From NCBI GenBank assembly GCA_965268275.1, contig OZ254168.1, positions 1,332,092 to 1,396,091 on the forward strand: a stretch of DNA of 64,000 nucleotides, written 5' to 3'. This stretch comes from AAA044-D11 sp965268275 (GTDB lineage: Bacteria > Actinomycetota > Actinomycetes > Nanopelagicales > Nanopelagicaceae). Below are positions 49,237 to 57,721 of the stretch, piece by piece; the stretch's first letter is position 1; each line of letters opens with the position of its first letter. The position numbers and the translations under genes were made by a program. Below the pieces are notes generated by a model. That model had not been told where the DNA came from. It saw only the letters and a list, made by a program, of their open reading frames with translations, and searched no databases.

Positions 49237-50550
49237 ATGGCTAAGAATAATCGAACTTCGGAGATTACGCTTTGCGCTATGAAGTTAATTGCCAGGTTCG
49301 GTTCGCTTCCGAAATTGCTTCGGGTTCGATGGACCGGGCAACTTACCGATGGAATGTTTCAGTCGGCACTTGCATCCTTTATTTTATTTTCACCAGAGCG
49401 ACAGCCCGATGCAGTTAAGGCGGCTCTGGCATTCGCTGTTGTGCTTCTTCCGTATTCGATTGTCGGGCCATATGTTGGAATTTTTCTAGACCGGTTTAGT
49501 AGAAAACGAGTCGTTCAATTCGCTAATTTATTTCGCGCTTTAAATCTTTTGATTATTGCTTACCTTATTTATAGCGGATCGACCGGCCTGACTTTAACTT
49601 TCTTTGTGTTGATCTCTTTTGGCGCGAATCGATTAATTCTTGCCGGGTTATCAGCTGGTTTGCCACTGCTAGTAAATAAAAAGGATTTGGTTTCCGCTAA
49701 CGCTCTGGCTGTTACTGGCGGAACGATTTCTGTTGTTATTGGTGGCGGGCTTGGAATTGCAATTAAAAACTTTTTGGATTTAACAAATACTGGCGACCTT
49801 GTTGATGGCGTCCTAATTTTAATTAGCGCTGGCGGGTATTTACTTGCAGCAATATTTGCTTCGCGTTTGGGTAAATCTGAAATTGGCCCGCAGGCCCATG
49901 AAGTTCCGCAAGAAGTTCGTGGTTTTGGCGAAGTGCTGCAAGGTTTTAATATCCTAAAAAAGCATGGCGATGCTTTGCGCGGTATTTTTGGAACTGGCAT
50001 TCAACGTGGGGGAATTACAGCACTTACTTTGATGGCACTCTTGTTAGAGCGAAATACATTTAATGATCCGAGTGACCCTGATGCTGGGCTTAGAGGATTT
50101 GCTTATGCGCTAGCAATTGCTGGAATTGGAATTGGATTAGGCGCACTTGCCGGCCCTTACGGTGTTGCCAAGTTTGGTCGCCACAAATGGATGCGAATTT
50201 CGATGATTGCGCCAATTGGTTTCTTGATGGTTTTTGGTTTCTTTCCAAATGAATTCATGATGATTTTGACAGCCTTTTTTGTTGGAGGCTTTGGTCAAAG
50301 TTATAAAATTACGAATGATGCTTTAGTTCAGTCCAAGATCGCCGATGAGTTTCGTGGTCGCATTTTTGCTTTTTATGATGTTGCAGTAAACGGTGCAATT
50401 GTTTCTGGTGCCATGATTGCTGCGCTTACTCTGCCAGCTAGCGGAATCTCGTTAGTTCTGCCTTGGTTAATTGCGATTTCCTACACAATTGCCGCGCTGG
50501 TATTGCTGCGTAAATCTAAATTTTCGACTGATTCTGGCTCCACCACTTAA
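49237..50550 (+). CDS. MFS transporter
   Basis: A 437-residue major facilitator with about twelve helices, including YSIVGPYVGIFLDRFSRKRVV (the MFS loop 2-3 motif), ALAIAGIGIGLGALAGPYG and VAVNGAIVSGAMIAALTL. It resembles the Rv0037c type. The start may be the ATG at 49237 (MAKNNRTSE) or the ATG at 49279 (MKLIARFG); an even longer frame from 49213 would overlap the divergent DUF5318 start. Its substrate is unknown. The last 35 bp overlap the convergent pcnA. Confidence 0.88.
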   Translation: MAKNNRTSEITLCAMKLIARFGSLPKLLRVRWTGQLTDGMFQSALASFILFSPERQPDAVKAALAFAVVLLPYSIVGPYVGIFLDRFSRKRVVQFANLFRALNLLIIAYLIYSGSTGLTLTFFVLISFGANRLILAGLSAGLPLLVNKKDLVSANALAVTGGTISVVIGGGLGIAIKNFLDLTNTGDLVDGVLILISAGGYLLAAIFASRLGKSEIGPQAHEVPQEVRGFGEVLQGFNILKKHGDALRGIFGTGIQRGGITALTLMALLLERNTFNDPSDPDAGLRGFAYALAIAGIGIGLGALAGPYGVAKFGRHKWMRISMIAPIGFLMVFGFFPNEFMMILTAFFVGGFGQSYKITNDALVQSKIADEFRGRIFAFYDVAVNGAIVSGAMIAALTLPASGISLVLPWLIAISYTIAALVLLRKSKFSTDSGSTT

Positions 50551-51958
50551 GTAGTTCGGCCTTTGCAATTTCTGGACCGAGTGGTCCGCGCTCCATTCTT
50601 AAATCCAATAAATATTGGTAAGCCTGTCCGACGACGGGTGACGGTGAAATTCCAAGAATTTCCATTATTTCTATTCCATCTAAATCAGGGCGAATTTTCT
50701 CTAGCTCTTCTTCGGCCATCAATTTCAGAATTCGCTCTTCCAGTGAATCGTAAGTTCGCGCAAGACTCTCGGCTTTGCGTTGGTTTCTAGTAGTGCAATC
50801 GGCTCTGGTTAAAACATGTAAGTGAACTAGCTGATGTTCGGCATCTCTGATGTAGCGGCGAACTGCAGAGTCGGTCCATTCACCTGTTCCGTAACCATGA
50901 AAACGTAGGTGTAAGAAAACAAGCGATGAAACATCATTGATGACATCGTTACTAAATCGCAGTGTTTTTAGCCGTTCTTTAGCCATTCTGGCGCCAACAA
51001 CTTCATGGTGATGAAATGAAACTCCACCGCCTGGAATTAGCTCTCGAGTTTTTGGTTTACCAATATCGTGCAATAGCGCAGCTAAACGGATAACTAAATT
51101 CGGCCCGCCTAATCGATCTTCTAAGGAGATCGCTTGCTCTAGGACCTTCAACGTGTGTTCGTAGACATCTTTATGATGATGATGTTCATCAATCTCTAAT
51201 TTTAATTTTGGAATTTCCGGCAGCACGTAATCTGCTAATCCGGTTTCTACAAGTAGCGCGATTCCAATTCTAGGATTTTCTGACATTATCAATTTTACAA
51301 ATTCGTCTCGTATGCGTTCTGCCGAGATTATTTCGATACGGCTGGTCATAGCTTTTATTGCAGTTAATATTGCCGGGTCAACGTCAAAGCCAAGTTGCGC
51401 AGAAAATCTTGCAGCGCGCATCATTCGCAGCGGGTCATCTGAGAAAGAATTTTCTGGAGTTCCAGGAGTCCGCAAAATCTTATGGGCTAAATCATTAACA
51501 CCATCAAAGTTATCAATAAATGTTGGTGGTGTAGTTGTGAGTTCAAGTGCCATCGCATTCACTGTGAAATCTCTTCGCAGCAAATCGCCTTCGATGTTGT
51601 CACCAAAATTTACTTCAGGATTTCGGCTTTCCGCTTCATACTTTTCACTTCTGTAAGTTGTAATTTCTACCGTTACATCACCAAATTGTGCAGCGATCGT
51701 TCCAAATTCGCGACCAGTTTCCCAGAGTGAATCTGCATCTTTTTTAATTATTGATTTGGTTTCATCAGGTCTGGCATTTGTTGTGAAATCTAAATCATTT
51801 CCAAGTCGACCTAAAATCGCGTCCCTAACCGGTCCGCCAACCAACGCCAAAGTAAATCCAGCTTTTGCAAACTTTTTAGCCAGATCCGAAGCAAGCGGCT
51901 TGCTTGATAACGCAGCAATCGTAAGGTCGGCGGCGATAGTTTTTGGGTTCGTTGTCAC
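50516..51958 (-). CDS. CCA tRNA nucleotidyltransferase (PcnA/Cca type)
   Basis: A 480-residue class II nucleotidyltransferase. The head domain has LVGGPVRDAILGRLGNDLDFTT with the catalytic DLD, LLRRDFTVNAMALEL and RMMRAARFSAQLGF. A C-terminal HD domain (AALLHDIGKPKTRELIPGG, FHHHEVVGARMAKERLK) adds a phosphohydrolase-like module. It repairs or adds CCA on tRNAs and sits opposite the nudix-murJ genes as Rv3907c does. It overlaps the MFS gene by 35 bp. Confidence 0.92.
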   Translation of the reverse strand: MTTNPKTIAADLTIAALSSKPLASDLAKKFAKAGFTLALVGGPVRDAILGRLGNDLDFTTNARPDETKSIIKKDADSLWETGREFGTIAAQFGDVTVEITTYRSEKYEAESRNPEVNFGDNIEGDLLRRDFTVNAMALELTTTPPTFIDNFDGVNDLAHKILRTPGTPENSFSDDPLRMMRAARFSAQLGFDVDPAILTAIKAMTSRIEIISAERIRDEFVKLIMSENPRIGIALLVETGLADYVLPEIPKLKLEIDEHHHHKDVYEHTLKVLEQAISLEDRLGGPNLVIRLAALLHDIGKPKTRELIPGGGVSFHHHEVVGARMAKERLKTLRFSNDVINDVSSLVFLHLRFHGYGTGEWTDSAVRRYIRDAEHQLVHLHVLTRADCTTRNQRKAESLARTYDSLEERILKLMAEEELEKIRPDLDGIEIMEILGISPSPVVGQAYQYLLDLRMERGPLGPEIAKAELLKWWSQNQSKI

Positions 51959-51990
51959 AGTATCTAAGGCTAGAGCAGTAACCTTGCTCC

Positions 51991-52572
51991 ATGACCACGG
52001 CGCCTGTTGGCGGTGGCGAGGCTAAGCGGAAAAAACGTCGGAGACGACGTCCGAAGGGCCCGACCCCACCAAATTTAAATAATTCTGCAACTTCTCAAGC
52101 AAAACCTGCTGTTAAAAAGACTGCTCCAAAAAGACCATACGCGAAGCGGGTTGATGAAATCAGCGCTGGTGGATTAGTAATCGATTCGACCGGAACAAAA
52201 GGTTTGTTGATTGGTCGCCGTGATTTAAAAGATCAGAGCCGCGAACGTTTGCTCTGGTCGCTTCCAAAAGGGCACATTGAAGAGGGGGAGACTCCTGAAC
52301 AAGCAGCTGTTCGAGAAGTCCAGGAAGAAACTGGAATTCAGAGCGAGATCGCCAAAGAACTTGGTGTAATTAATTTTTGGTTCATGGCTGGCGGAAATCG
52401 AATACATAAAACTGTTCATCATTATTTGTTTAGAGAAACGGGCGGAAAGCTGGCGCCACAACTTACTGAAGTTGATGACGTTGGTTGGTTTCCGTTAAAT
52501 GAAATAGTCGATCTGCTTGCATACCCAGATGAGAAGAAATTAATTGCGAAATCTGGTGATTTGATCATATGA
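51991..52572 (+). CDS. Nudix hydrolase (MutT4/Rv3908-like)
   Basis: A 193-residue protein with a basic, Pro/Lys-rich N-terminus (KRKKRRRRRPKGP) and a nudix domain from about residue 50. The nudix box is GHIEEGETPEQAAVREVQEE followed by TG, preceded by LLWSLPKG. Substrate is unknown; in mycobacteria the neighbour order pcnA-Rv3908-Rv3909-murJ is the same. TAACCT (51979-51984) ends 6 nt before the ATG, suggesting a leaderless mRNA. It overlaps the next gene by 4 bp. Confidence 0.92.
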   Translation: MTTAPVGGGEAKRKKRRRRRPKGPTPPNLNNSATSQAKPAVKKTAPKRPYAKRVDEISAGGLVIDSTGTKGLLIGRRDLKDQSRERLLWSLPKGHIEEGETPEQAAVREVQEETGIQSEIAKELGVINFWFMAGGNRIHKTVHHYLFRETGGKLAPQLTEVDDVGWFPLNEIVDLLAYPDEKKLIAKSGDLII

Positions 52573-53687
52573 AAAAAGTAATTGTTTCGCTCTTCGCACT
52601 AACGCTGCTTGTGTTGGGCGCGCCGATTGCAAATGCAGCTAGCGTTGAAATCACAATTTCGGAACCAACACATCGCCAAATAGATGGTGAATTTATCGAT
52701 GATGATTTAACCGCCTTGCTTTCATACGGTGGGCGCTTAGGTCAATTAGTTTTCAATCCGCCGAGAGGTATCAGAACTTGGTTTATTGATGCTCAGCTAA
52801 TTGAAGAAGTCACTGCAATGACATCTGATTATGTAATTTCTGGAGATGTTAAAGGAGTCGGTGGCGATATTGCAAAGAGTTGGTTAAATCAACTAAATGC
52901 TATTTCTCGGAGCGATCAAATAAACGCTCTGCCTTTTGGTTCTCCTTCTGCTTATTGGGTTTCAAAGTTATCGCCAGGTAAATCAGATTTTTATTTAAGT
53001 TACGGGGCAAAGAGATTAACCGCCCTGCTAAATCGCCAGGTAAATCAGATGGCAGATTATCCGCAGCTTGCATACCCAAAGTTAAAGAATTCAACGGTAA
53101 ATTCATACAAGAAGGCCCAGCAGGTCCTTGCTCTTAATTCGGCTTACATGACCCTAGAAGAAGCTGAAAAATTTCGAGGACAAAGTGCCGCGGTATTACA
53201 TCCTCAAGTAATCGATAGTAATCGAACAGCGCTGGCGTCTGACCTGCTTTCATCTTCATACGCACTCTCTGAAAAAATTCGTCTTGCGCCTGGTCGATTT
53301 ACCGTGACTTCAAGTAAACAGAACTTGCCAATTACTTTAGTTAATGATTTTCCAAATCCGGCCAAAGTTAAATTAAGAATAGAAACATTGAATGGAAAAG
53401 TCCTTGTAAGAAGCGTCCCTGATCAAGTGGTTGATGGCGAATCAAAGATTCAAATAATGATTCCGGTTGAGGTTGTCACATCCGGTAAAAGCACCTTGGT
53501 TGTTAGCGTCTTCTCCGAGAAAAATAAGCAACTTGGTAAGCCAGTGTTTTATCCAATTACGCTCCAGGTAATTAGCCCAATCGCGACATGGATTACCACT
53601 GGTGGCGCAATTGTTCTATTTTTATCTGCACTAATTCAAAGTTTTAGAAGAATTAAGAAGAAGCGTCAGCGGGTTGCAGATGAATAA
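52569..53687 (+). CDS. DUF6049-like secreted, membrane-anchored protein
   Basis: A 372-residue protein with signal peptide (MKKVIVSLFALTLLVLGAPI, ANAA cleavage), an external domain, and one C-terminal helix (IATWITTGGAIVLFLSALIQ) followed by a basic tail. The position between nudix and murJ is that of Rv3909, which is about twice as long, so this is a shortened version. A beta-rich segment near residues 240-340 precedes the anchor. It is presumably linked to cell-envelope assembly with MurJ; the function is unknown. Confidence 0.75.
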   Translation: MKKVIVSLFALTLLVLGAPIANAASVEITISEPTHRQIDGEFIDDDLTALLSYGGRLGQLVFNPPRGIRTWFIDAQLIEEVTAMTSDYVISGDVKGVGGDIAKSWLNQLNAISRSDQINALPFGSPSAYWVSKLSPGKSDFYLSYGAKRLTALLNRQVNQMADYPQLAYPKLKNSTVNSYKKAQQVLALNSAYMTLEEAEKFRGQSAAVLHPQVIDSNRTALASDLLSSSYALSEKIRLAPGRFTVTSSKQNLPITLVNDFPNPAKVKLRIETLNGKVLVRSVPDQVVDGESKIQIMIPVEVVTSGKSTLVVSVFSEKNKQLGKPVFYPITLQVISPIATWITTGGAIVLFLSALIQSFRRIKKKRQRVADE

Positions 53688-55272
53688 CCACTCTCTTTTA
53701 AAATCATCAACGATTATGGCTGTTGGAACAATTGTTTCTCGAATAACAGGTTTGATTCGTGGATTGCTTTTAGTCGCAGTTCTGGGAACTACTTTGTTGG
53801 GCGATACTTTCAACGTTGCTAACACAATGCCAAATATTCTTTACAATTTAATTATTGGCGGCGCCCTTACTGCAGTTTTTGTTCCACAAATAGTTCGTGC
53901 TACTGGTGAAGCCGATGGCGGCAGCGCATTTATTTCACGCCTTGTTACTGCGACTATTGTCTTTTTAGCGGGACTGGTTCTGATTGCAATTGTTATAGCT
54001 CCGGTTTTAGTTGGAATTTTTGCCACAAGTTATATCGGTCGGCCTGAGTTTGAAGTAACAACTCTGTTTATGCGTTATTGCTTGCCACAAATTCTCTTCA
54101 TGGGTCTCTTCGCCCTGCTCAGCCAAGTTGCTAATGCAAAGGGAAGGTTTGGCCCGATGATGTGGGCCCCAGTTTTAAATAACTTAATCGCTATCGGAGT
54201 CTTCGGTTGGTTTTTGATGTATTCAACACAGCCAACAGTTACAACGATTCCTAAATCGCAAATCATCTGGATAAGCCTGGGCTGCACTATTGGCTATATG
54301 GCACAAGCGCTGATTTTGATTCCCGCGATCTCAAAAACAAATATCAAAATTCGCCTTCGGTTTGATTGGCGAGACTCAGAGCTACGTAAATCTCTGCACC
54401 TGGCAACCTGGACGCTGCTTTTCGCAGCAATTTCGCAAATAAGTTATCTAGTCACCGTTAACTTATCAACTGGCGCTGCGGTTAAGTCATTAAATAATGG
54501 AATTGAAACCGGAGTTGGTTTTACACCTTTTAGCAATGCACTTCTCATTTATATGTTGCCACATTCAATCATTACGATTTCAGTTGTCACTGCGCTTCTG
54601 CCGGCGCTCTCGAAACTTGCACATGAAAAGAAGCCAGTATTAATACATGACCAACTTGTTCGGGCAATTAGATTAGTTGGACTGATCACGGTTCCAAGTT
54701 CGATTGCATTTTTGTTTTTTGGGCCGATGATGACTGAAACGCTCTACTTCGGTATTTCTTTGGCGGATTCAAATTACTTGGGTTACACCCTTAGCGCTTT
54801 GGCTCTTGGCTTAGCGCCAATGAGTATTAACTTGATTGCGCTTCGAGGATTGAATGCTTTTGAAAATGTAAAATTACAAGTTTTGAGCAATGCGGTCATG
54901 AATGTAATTGCTGTCGTTGTTTCAATTGCTGTAGCCCTTGCTTTGCCGCCACAGTGGGTTACCGTCGGATTAGCTGGCGCACTGGCTTTAAGTTATTTCT
55001 TCGGTGCTTGGAGCACAATTCATTTACTTCGGCGATATGAGGTAAGGATTTCTATCTCTGAAGTAACTGGTTTTTATCTAAAGCTCGGCGCATTAGCTCT
55101 TGTTGTTGCTGTTCCGGTCTGGTTTTTGCGCGACCTAATTCCGGGCGGGAATATCGTGCGCCTTGTCATCGTTCTAGTTGTGTGCGGACTTGGTTATCTT
55201 GCGCTCTGCAAGATCGCCCGAGTAAGTGAAATTACAAGCGCCGTTCAACTTATATCTAAGCGAAAAAGATAG
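53680..55272 (+). CDS. murJ: Lipid II flippase MurJ (MviN)
   Basis: A 530-residue MOP-superfamily flippase with about fourteen helices. STIMAVGTIVSRITGLIRGL at the N-terminus is the MviN signature; GDTFNVANTMPNILYNLIIGGALTAVFVP and AKGRFGPMMWAPVLNNL are also typical. The mycobacterial homologue Rv3910 carries an extra pseudokinase and external domain, which are missing here. The start is the ATG at 53680, overlapping the upstream gene by 8 bp; a TTG two codons earlier is less likely. Confidence 0.94.
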   Translation: MNNHSLLKSSTIMAVGTIVSRITGLIRGLLLVAVLGTTLLGDTFNVANTMPNILYNLIIGGALTAVFVPQIVRATGEADGGSAFISRLVTATIVFLAGLVLIAIVIAPVLVGIFATSYIGRPEFEVTTLFMRYCLPQILFMGLFALLSQVANAKGRFGPMMWAPVLNNLIAIGVFGWFLMYSTQPTVTTIPKSQIIWISLGCTIGYMAQALILIPAISKTNIKIRLRFDWRDSELRKSLHLATWTLLFAAISQISYLVTVNLSTGAAVKSLNNGIETGVGFTPFSNALLIYMLPHSIITISVVTALLPALSKLAHEKKPVLIHDQLVRAIRLVGLITVPSSIAFLFFGPMMTETLYFGISLADSNYLGYTLSALALGLAPMSINLIALRGLNAFENVKLQVLSNAVMNVIAVVVSIAVALALPPQWVTVGLAGALALSYFFGAWSTIHLLRRYEVRISISEVTGFYLKLGALALVVAVPVWFLRDLIPGGNIVRLVIVLVVCGLGYLALCKIARVSEITSAVQLISKRKR

Positions 55273-55281
55273 GGTAGTCAG

Positions 55282-56211
55282 ATGAGCGAAATACATGAAG
55301 TAGTAATTGTTGGCTCCGGCCCAGCTGGTTACACCGCTGCTATTTATGCCGCTCGCGCCCAACTTTCACCAATACTTTATGAGGGTTCTGTAACTGCTGG
55401 TGGCGCGCTGATGAACACAACTGATGTTGAAAATTTTCCAGGTTTTCCCGATGGCGTCATGGGTCCAGATTTAATGGATTCGTTACGTAAACAGGCTGAA
55501 AGATTTGGCACCAAACTTATTACTGATGACATAGTTTCGATGGACTTATCAGGAGAAATTAAAACCCTTGAAGATGGATCCGGAAACAAATTGCAAGCTA
55601 AGGCTGTAATTCTGGCGACTGGTTCTGCTTATAAGGAAATTGGTTTAACCAACGAGAAGCGCTTATCTGGTCGTGGGGTTTCTTGGTGTGCTACCTGTGA
55701 TGGTTTTTTCTTTAGAGAGAAAGTAATTGCAGTTGTAGGCGGTGGCGATTCTGCAATGGAGGAAGCCAACTTCTTAACAAGGTTTGCAAGTAAAGTTTTT
55801 GTAATTCATCGTCGTGATTCACTACGCGCTTCAAAAATTATGGTCGAGCGCGCGAATGCAAATCCGAAGATTGAATTTATCTGGAATACCGAAGTTATTG
55901 ATGTGCTTGGTGAAGATAAAGTCAGCGGCTTAAAGCTTCGAAATCTAGTGAGTGGTGAAGAGAGCGAAAAAGACTTTGATGGCCTGTTTGTTGCCATTGG
56001 CCACCTTCCTCGAAGCGAACTTCTTGTTAATCAAATCGATTTGGATGGCGAAGGTTATGTAAAGGTGGATGGTAGATCTACTCGCACTAATCAAAAGGGT
56101 GTATTCGCCTGTGGTGATCTAGTCGATCACACTTATCGCCAGGCGATTACTGCAGCTGGATCAGGGTGCCAAGCAGCGCTCGATGCAGAACGCTTTCTTG
56201 CTGGACATTAA
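55282..56211 (+). CDS. trxB: Thioredoxin reductase
   Basis: A 309-residue flavoprotein passing electrons from NADPH to thioredoxin. The FAD motif is VVIVGSGPAGYTAAIYAARA, the redox-active disulfide is WCATCDGFFF, the NADPH motif VVGGGDSAMEEANFL, and the C-terminal FAD motif GVFACGDLVDHTYRQAITAAGSG. It starts 9 nt after murJ; sigM and its anti-sigma gene, usually between them in mycobacteria, are missing. TrxA follows. Confidence 0.97.
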   Translation: MSEIHEVVIVGSGPAGYTAAIYAARAQLSPILYEGSVTAGGALMNTTDVENFPGFPDGVMGPDLMDSLRKQAERFGTKLITDDIVSMDLSGEIKTLEDGSGNKLQAKAVILATGSAYKEIGLTNEKRLSGRGVSWCATCDGFFFREKVIAVVGGGDSAMEEANFLTRFASKVFVIHRRDSLRASKIMVERANANPKIEFIWNTEVIDVLGEDKVSGLKLRNLVSGEESEKDFDGLFVAIGHLPRSELLVNQIDLDGEGYVKVDGRSTRTNQKGVFACGDLVDHTYRQAITAAGSGCQAALDAERFLAGH

Positions 56212-56257
56212 ATATAATTAACCAATCGAATACCGATTAGATAGAAGAAGAGGAAAA

Positions 56258-56581
56258 ATGAGCGCAGCGCAACCAGTAACAACAGCTACTTTTGATGAAG
56301 TAGTTTTAAAAAGTTCTACTCCAGTGCTTGTAGATTTTTGGGCAGAGTGGTGTGGCCCTTGCCGCGCAGTTGGTCCAATCCTTGACGAGATTGCGACTGA
56401 ATATGCGGGGAAAATTAAGGTTGTTAAGTTAAATACTGACGAAGAATCCGCGATCGCAATTAAGTATGGAATTACCTCAATTCCTACTCTAAATGTTTAT
56501 GTAAATGGTGAAGTTGTTAAGACGGTTATTGGTGCTAAGCCAAAGCCAGCACTTCTTAAAGAACTAGCAGCGTTTATCTAA
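56258..56581 (+). CDS. trxA: Thioredoxin
   Basis: A 107-residue cytosolic thioredoxin with active site WAEWCGPCRAVGPIL and cis-Pro loop GITSIPTLNVYVNG. It has an AAGAGG SD 6-8 nt upstream of the ATG. It lies directly after trxB and 4 nt before the cwlM-like gene, matching trxB2-trxC-cwlM of mycobacteria. Confidence 0.97.
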   Translation: MSAAQPVTTATFDEVVLKSSTPVLVDFWAEWCGPCRAVGPILDEIATEYAGKIKVVKLNTDEESAIAIKYGITSIPTLNVYVNGEVVKTVIGAKPKPALLKELAAFI

Positions 56582-56585
56582 ATTC

Positions 56586-57680
56586 ATGTCTCCATCTGGT
56601 GAGGAGACCAATGTAATTTCCTTGGTCACAAATACTTTAACCAGACTTGGGTTTTTAAAAACCGCATCCACAAATTTAGGTGCGGTTGAAGAAGATGGCT
56701 TGCGTGCATTTCAGCAAGAGCGGGGCTTGATAGTTTCTGGCCAAATTGATGAGCCAACAATTCGGGCAATTGATGAAGCCAGGTGGAAGCTTGGCGATCG
56801 CATTCTCTCTTTCGTTCCCGGCAAACCACTTCGTGGCGATGATGTCGCAGCGCTTCAATCCAGATTAGTTGATATGGGATTTGATTGTGGGCGAGTTGAT
56901 GCGGTCTTTGGTATTCGCACTGAAGCTGCGATTAAAGAATTTCAGAAATCAGTTGGAGTAAAAGTTGATGGTGTTTGCGGGCCAGCAACAATTATGTCGT
57001 TGATGAGATTGTTAAAAACAGTTTCGGGTGGTGCGCCAACTCTTCTTCGGGACAATGCAAATCGTGCAATTAGGGGACCGGCACTAGCAAATAAGATTAT
57101 TGTTTTGGATCCAAGCTCGCTTCCGGAAGATCGCGATATAACTTTTGATATTGCACAAAGACTTGAAGGAAGATTAATCGCGCTAGGTGTAACTGTATTT
57201 ATTTCGCGCAGCAAAGCCAAAGATCCAAGCGAAAACGAGCGAATCAAATTAGCTAATGAATCAGGCGCTGATTTAGTCATCTCTTTTCACACCGATAACT
57301 ACAAAAATGATTTAGCGCATGGGCTTGCTACTTATTACTACGGCAATGATTTGCATGGCGTGCATTCAGTGGTTGGCGAAAGATTCGCCGCACTTGTTCA
57401 GCGGGAAATAACGGCCCGAACAGATTTATTAAATTGTCGAACCCACGCTAAATCTTGGGACTTGTTGCGTTTAACAAAAGCGCCAGCAGTGCGCATTGAC
57501 TTGGGTTACTTATCAAATGCAGGGGATGTAAAAAGGTTGGCAGATCTGGCTTTTCGAGAGACTGTTGTCGAATCGATTATGGTTGCGATTCAGCGCCTTT
57601 ACTTATCTGCTGAAAATGATGCGAAGACTGGCACTCTAAAAATTTCGGATTTGCGGAAAGCGGGGATTCGTAAGGATTAA
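56586..57680 (+). CDS. cwlM: CwlM-like protein: two peptidoglycan-binding domains plus degenerate amidase_3 domain
   Basis: A 364-residue protein without signal peptide. Two PG_binding_1 repeats (about 15-70 and 85-145; DGLRAFQQERGLIVSGQID and EAAIKEFQKSVGVKVDGVCG) precede an amidase_3 fold (about 170-350). The usual zinc motif LDPGHGG reads LDPSSLP, so the first His is lost; SFHTDN keeps the second His; the catalytic Glu region is VRIDLGYLSN with Asp. In mycobacteria CwlM is a PknB-phosphorylated cytosolic activator of MurA. The losses here fit a regulatory rather than hydrolytic role. Confidence 0.88.
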   Translation: MSPSGEETNVISLVTNTLTRLGFLKTASTNLGAVEEDGLRAFQQERGLIVSGQIDEPTIRAIDEARWKLGDRILSFVPGKPLRGDDVAALQSRLVDMGFDCGRVDAVFGIRTEAAIKEFQKSVGVKVDGVCGPATIMSLMRLLKTVSGGAPTLLRDNANRAIRGPALANKIIVLDPSSLPEDRDITFDIAQRLEGRLIALGVTVFISRSKAKDPSENERIKLANESGADLVISFHTDNYKNDLAHGLATYYYGNDLHGVHSVVGERFAALVQREITARTDLLNCRTHAKSWDLLRLTKAPAVRIDLGYLSNAGDVKRLADLAFRETVVESIMVAIQRLYLSAENDAKTGTLKISDLRKAGIRKD

Positions 57681-57721
57681 AGGCAGTTCGCCGACCAGTG
57701 TGGGTATGGCAGAATTGGGCA

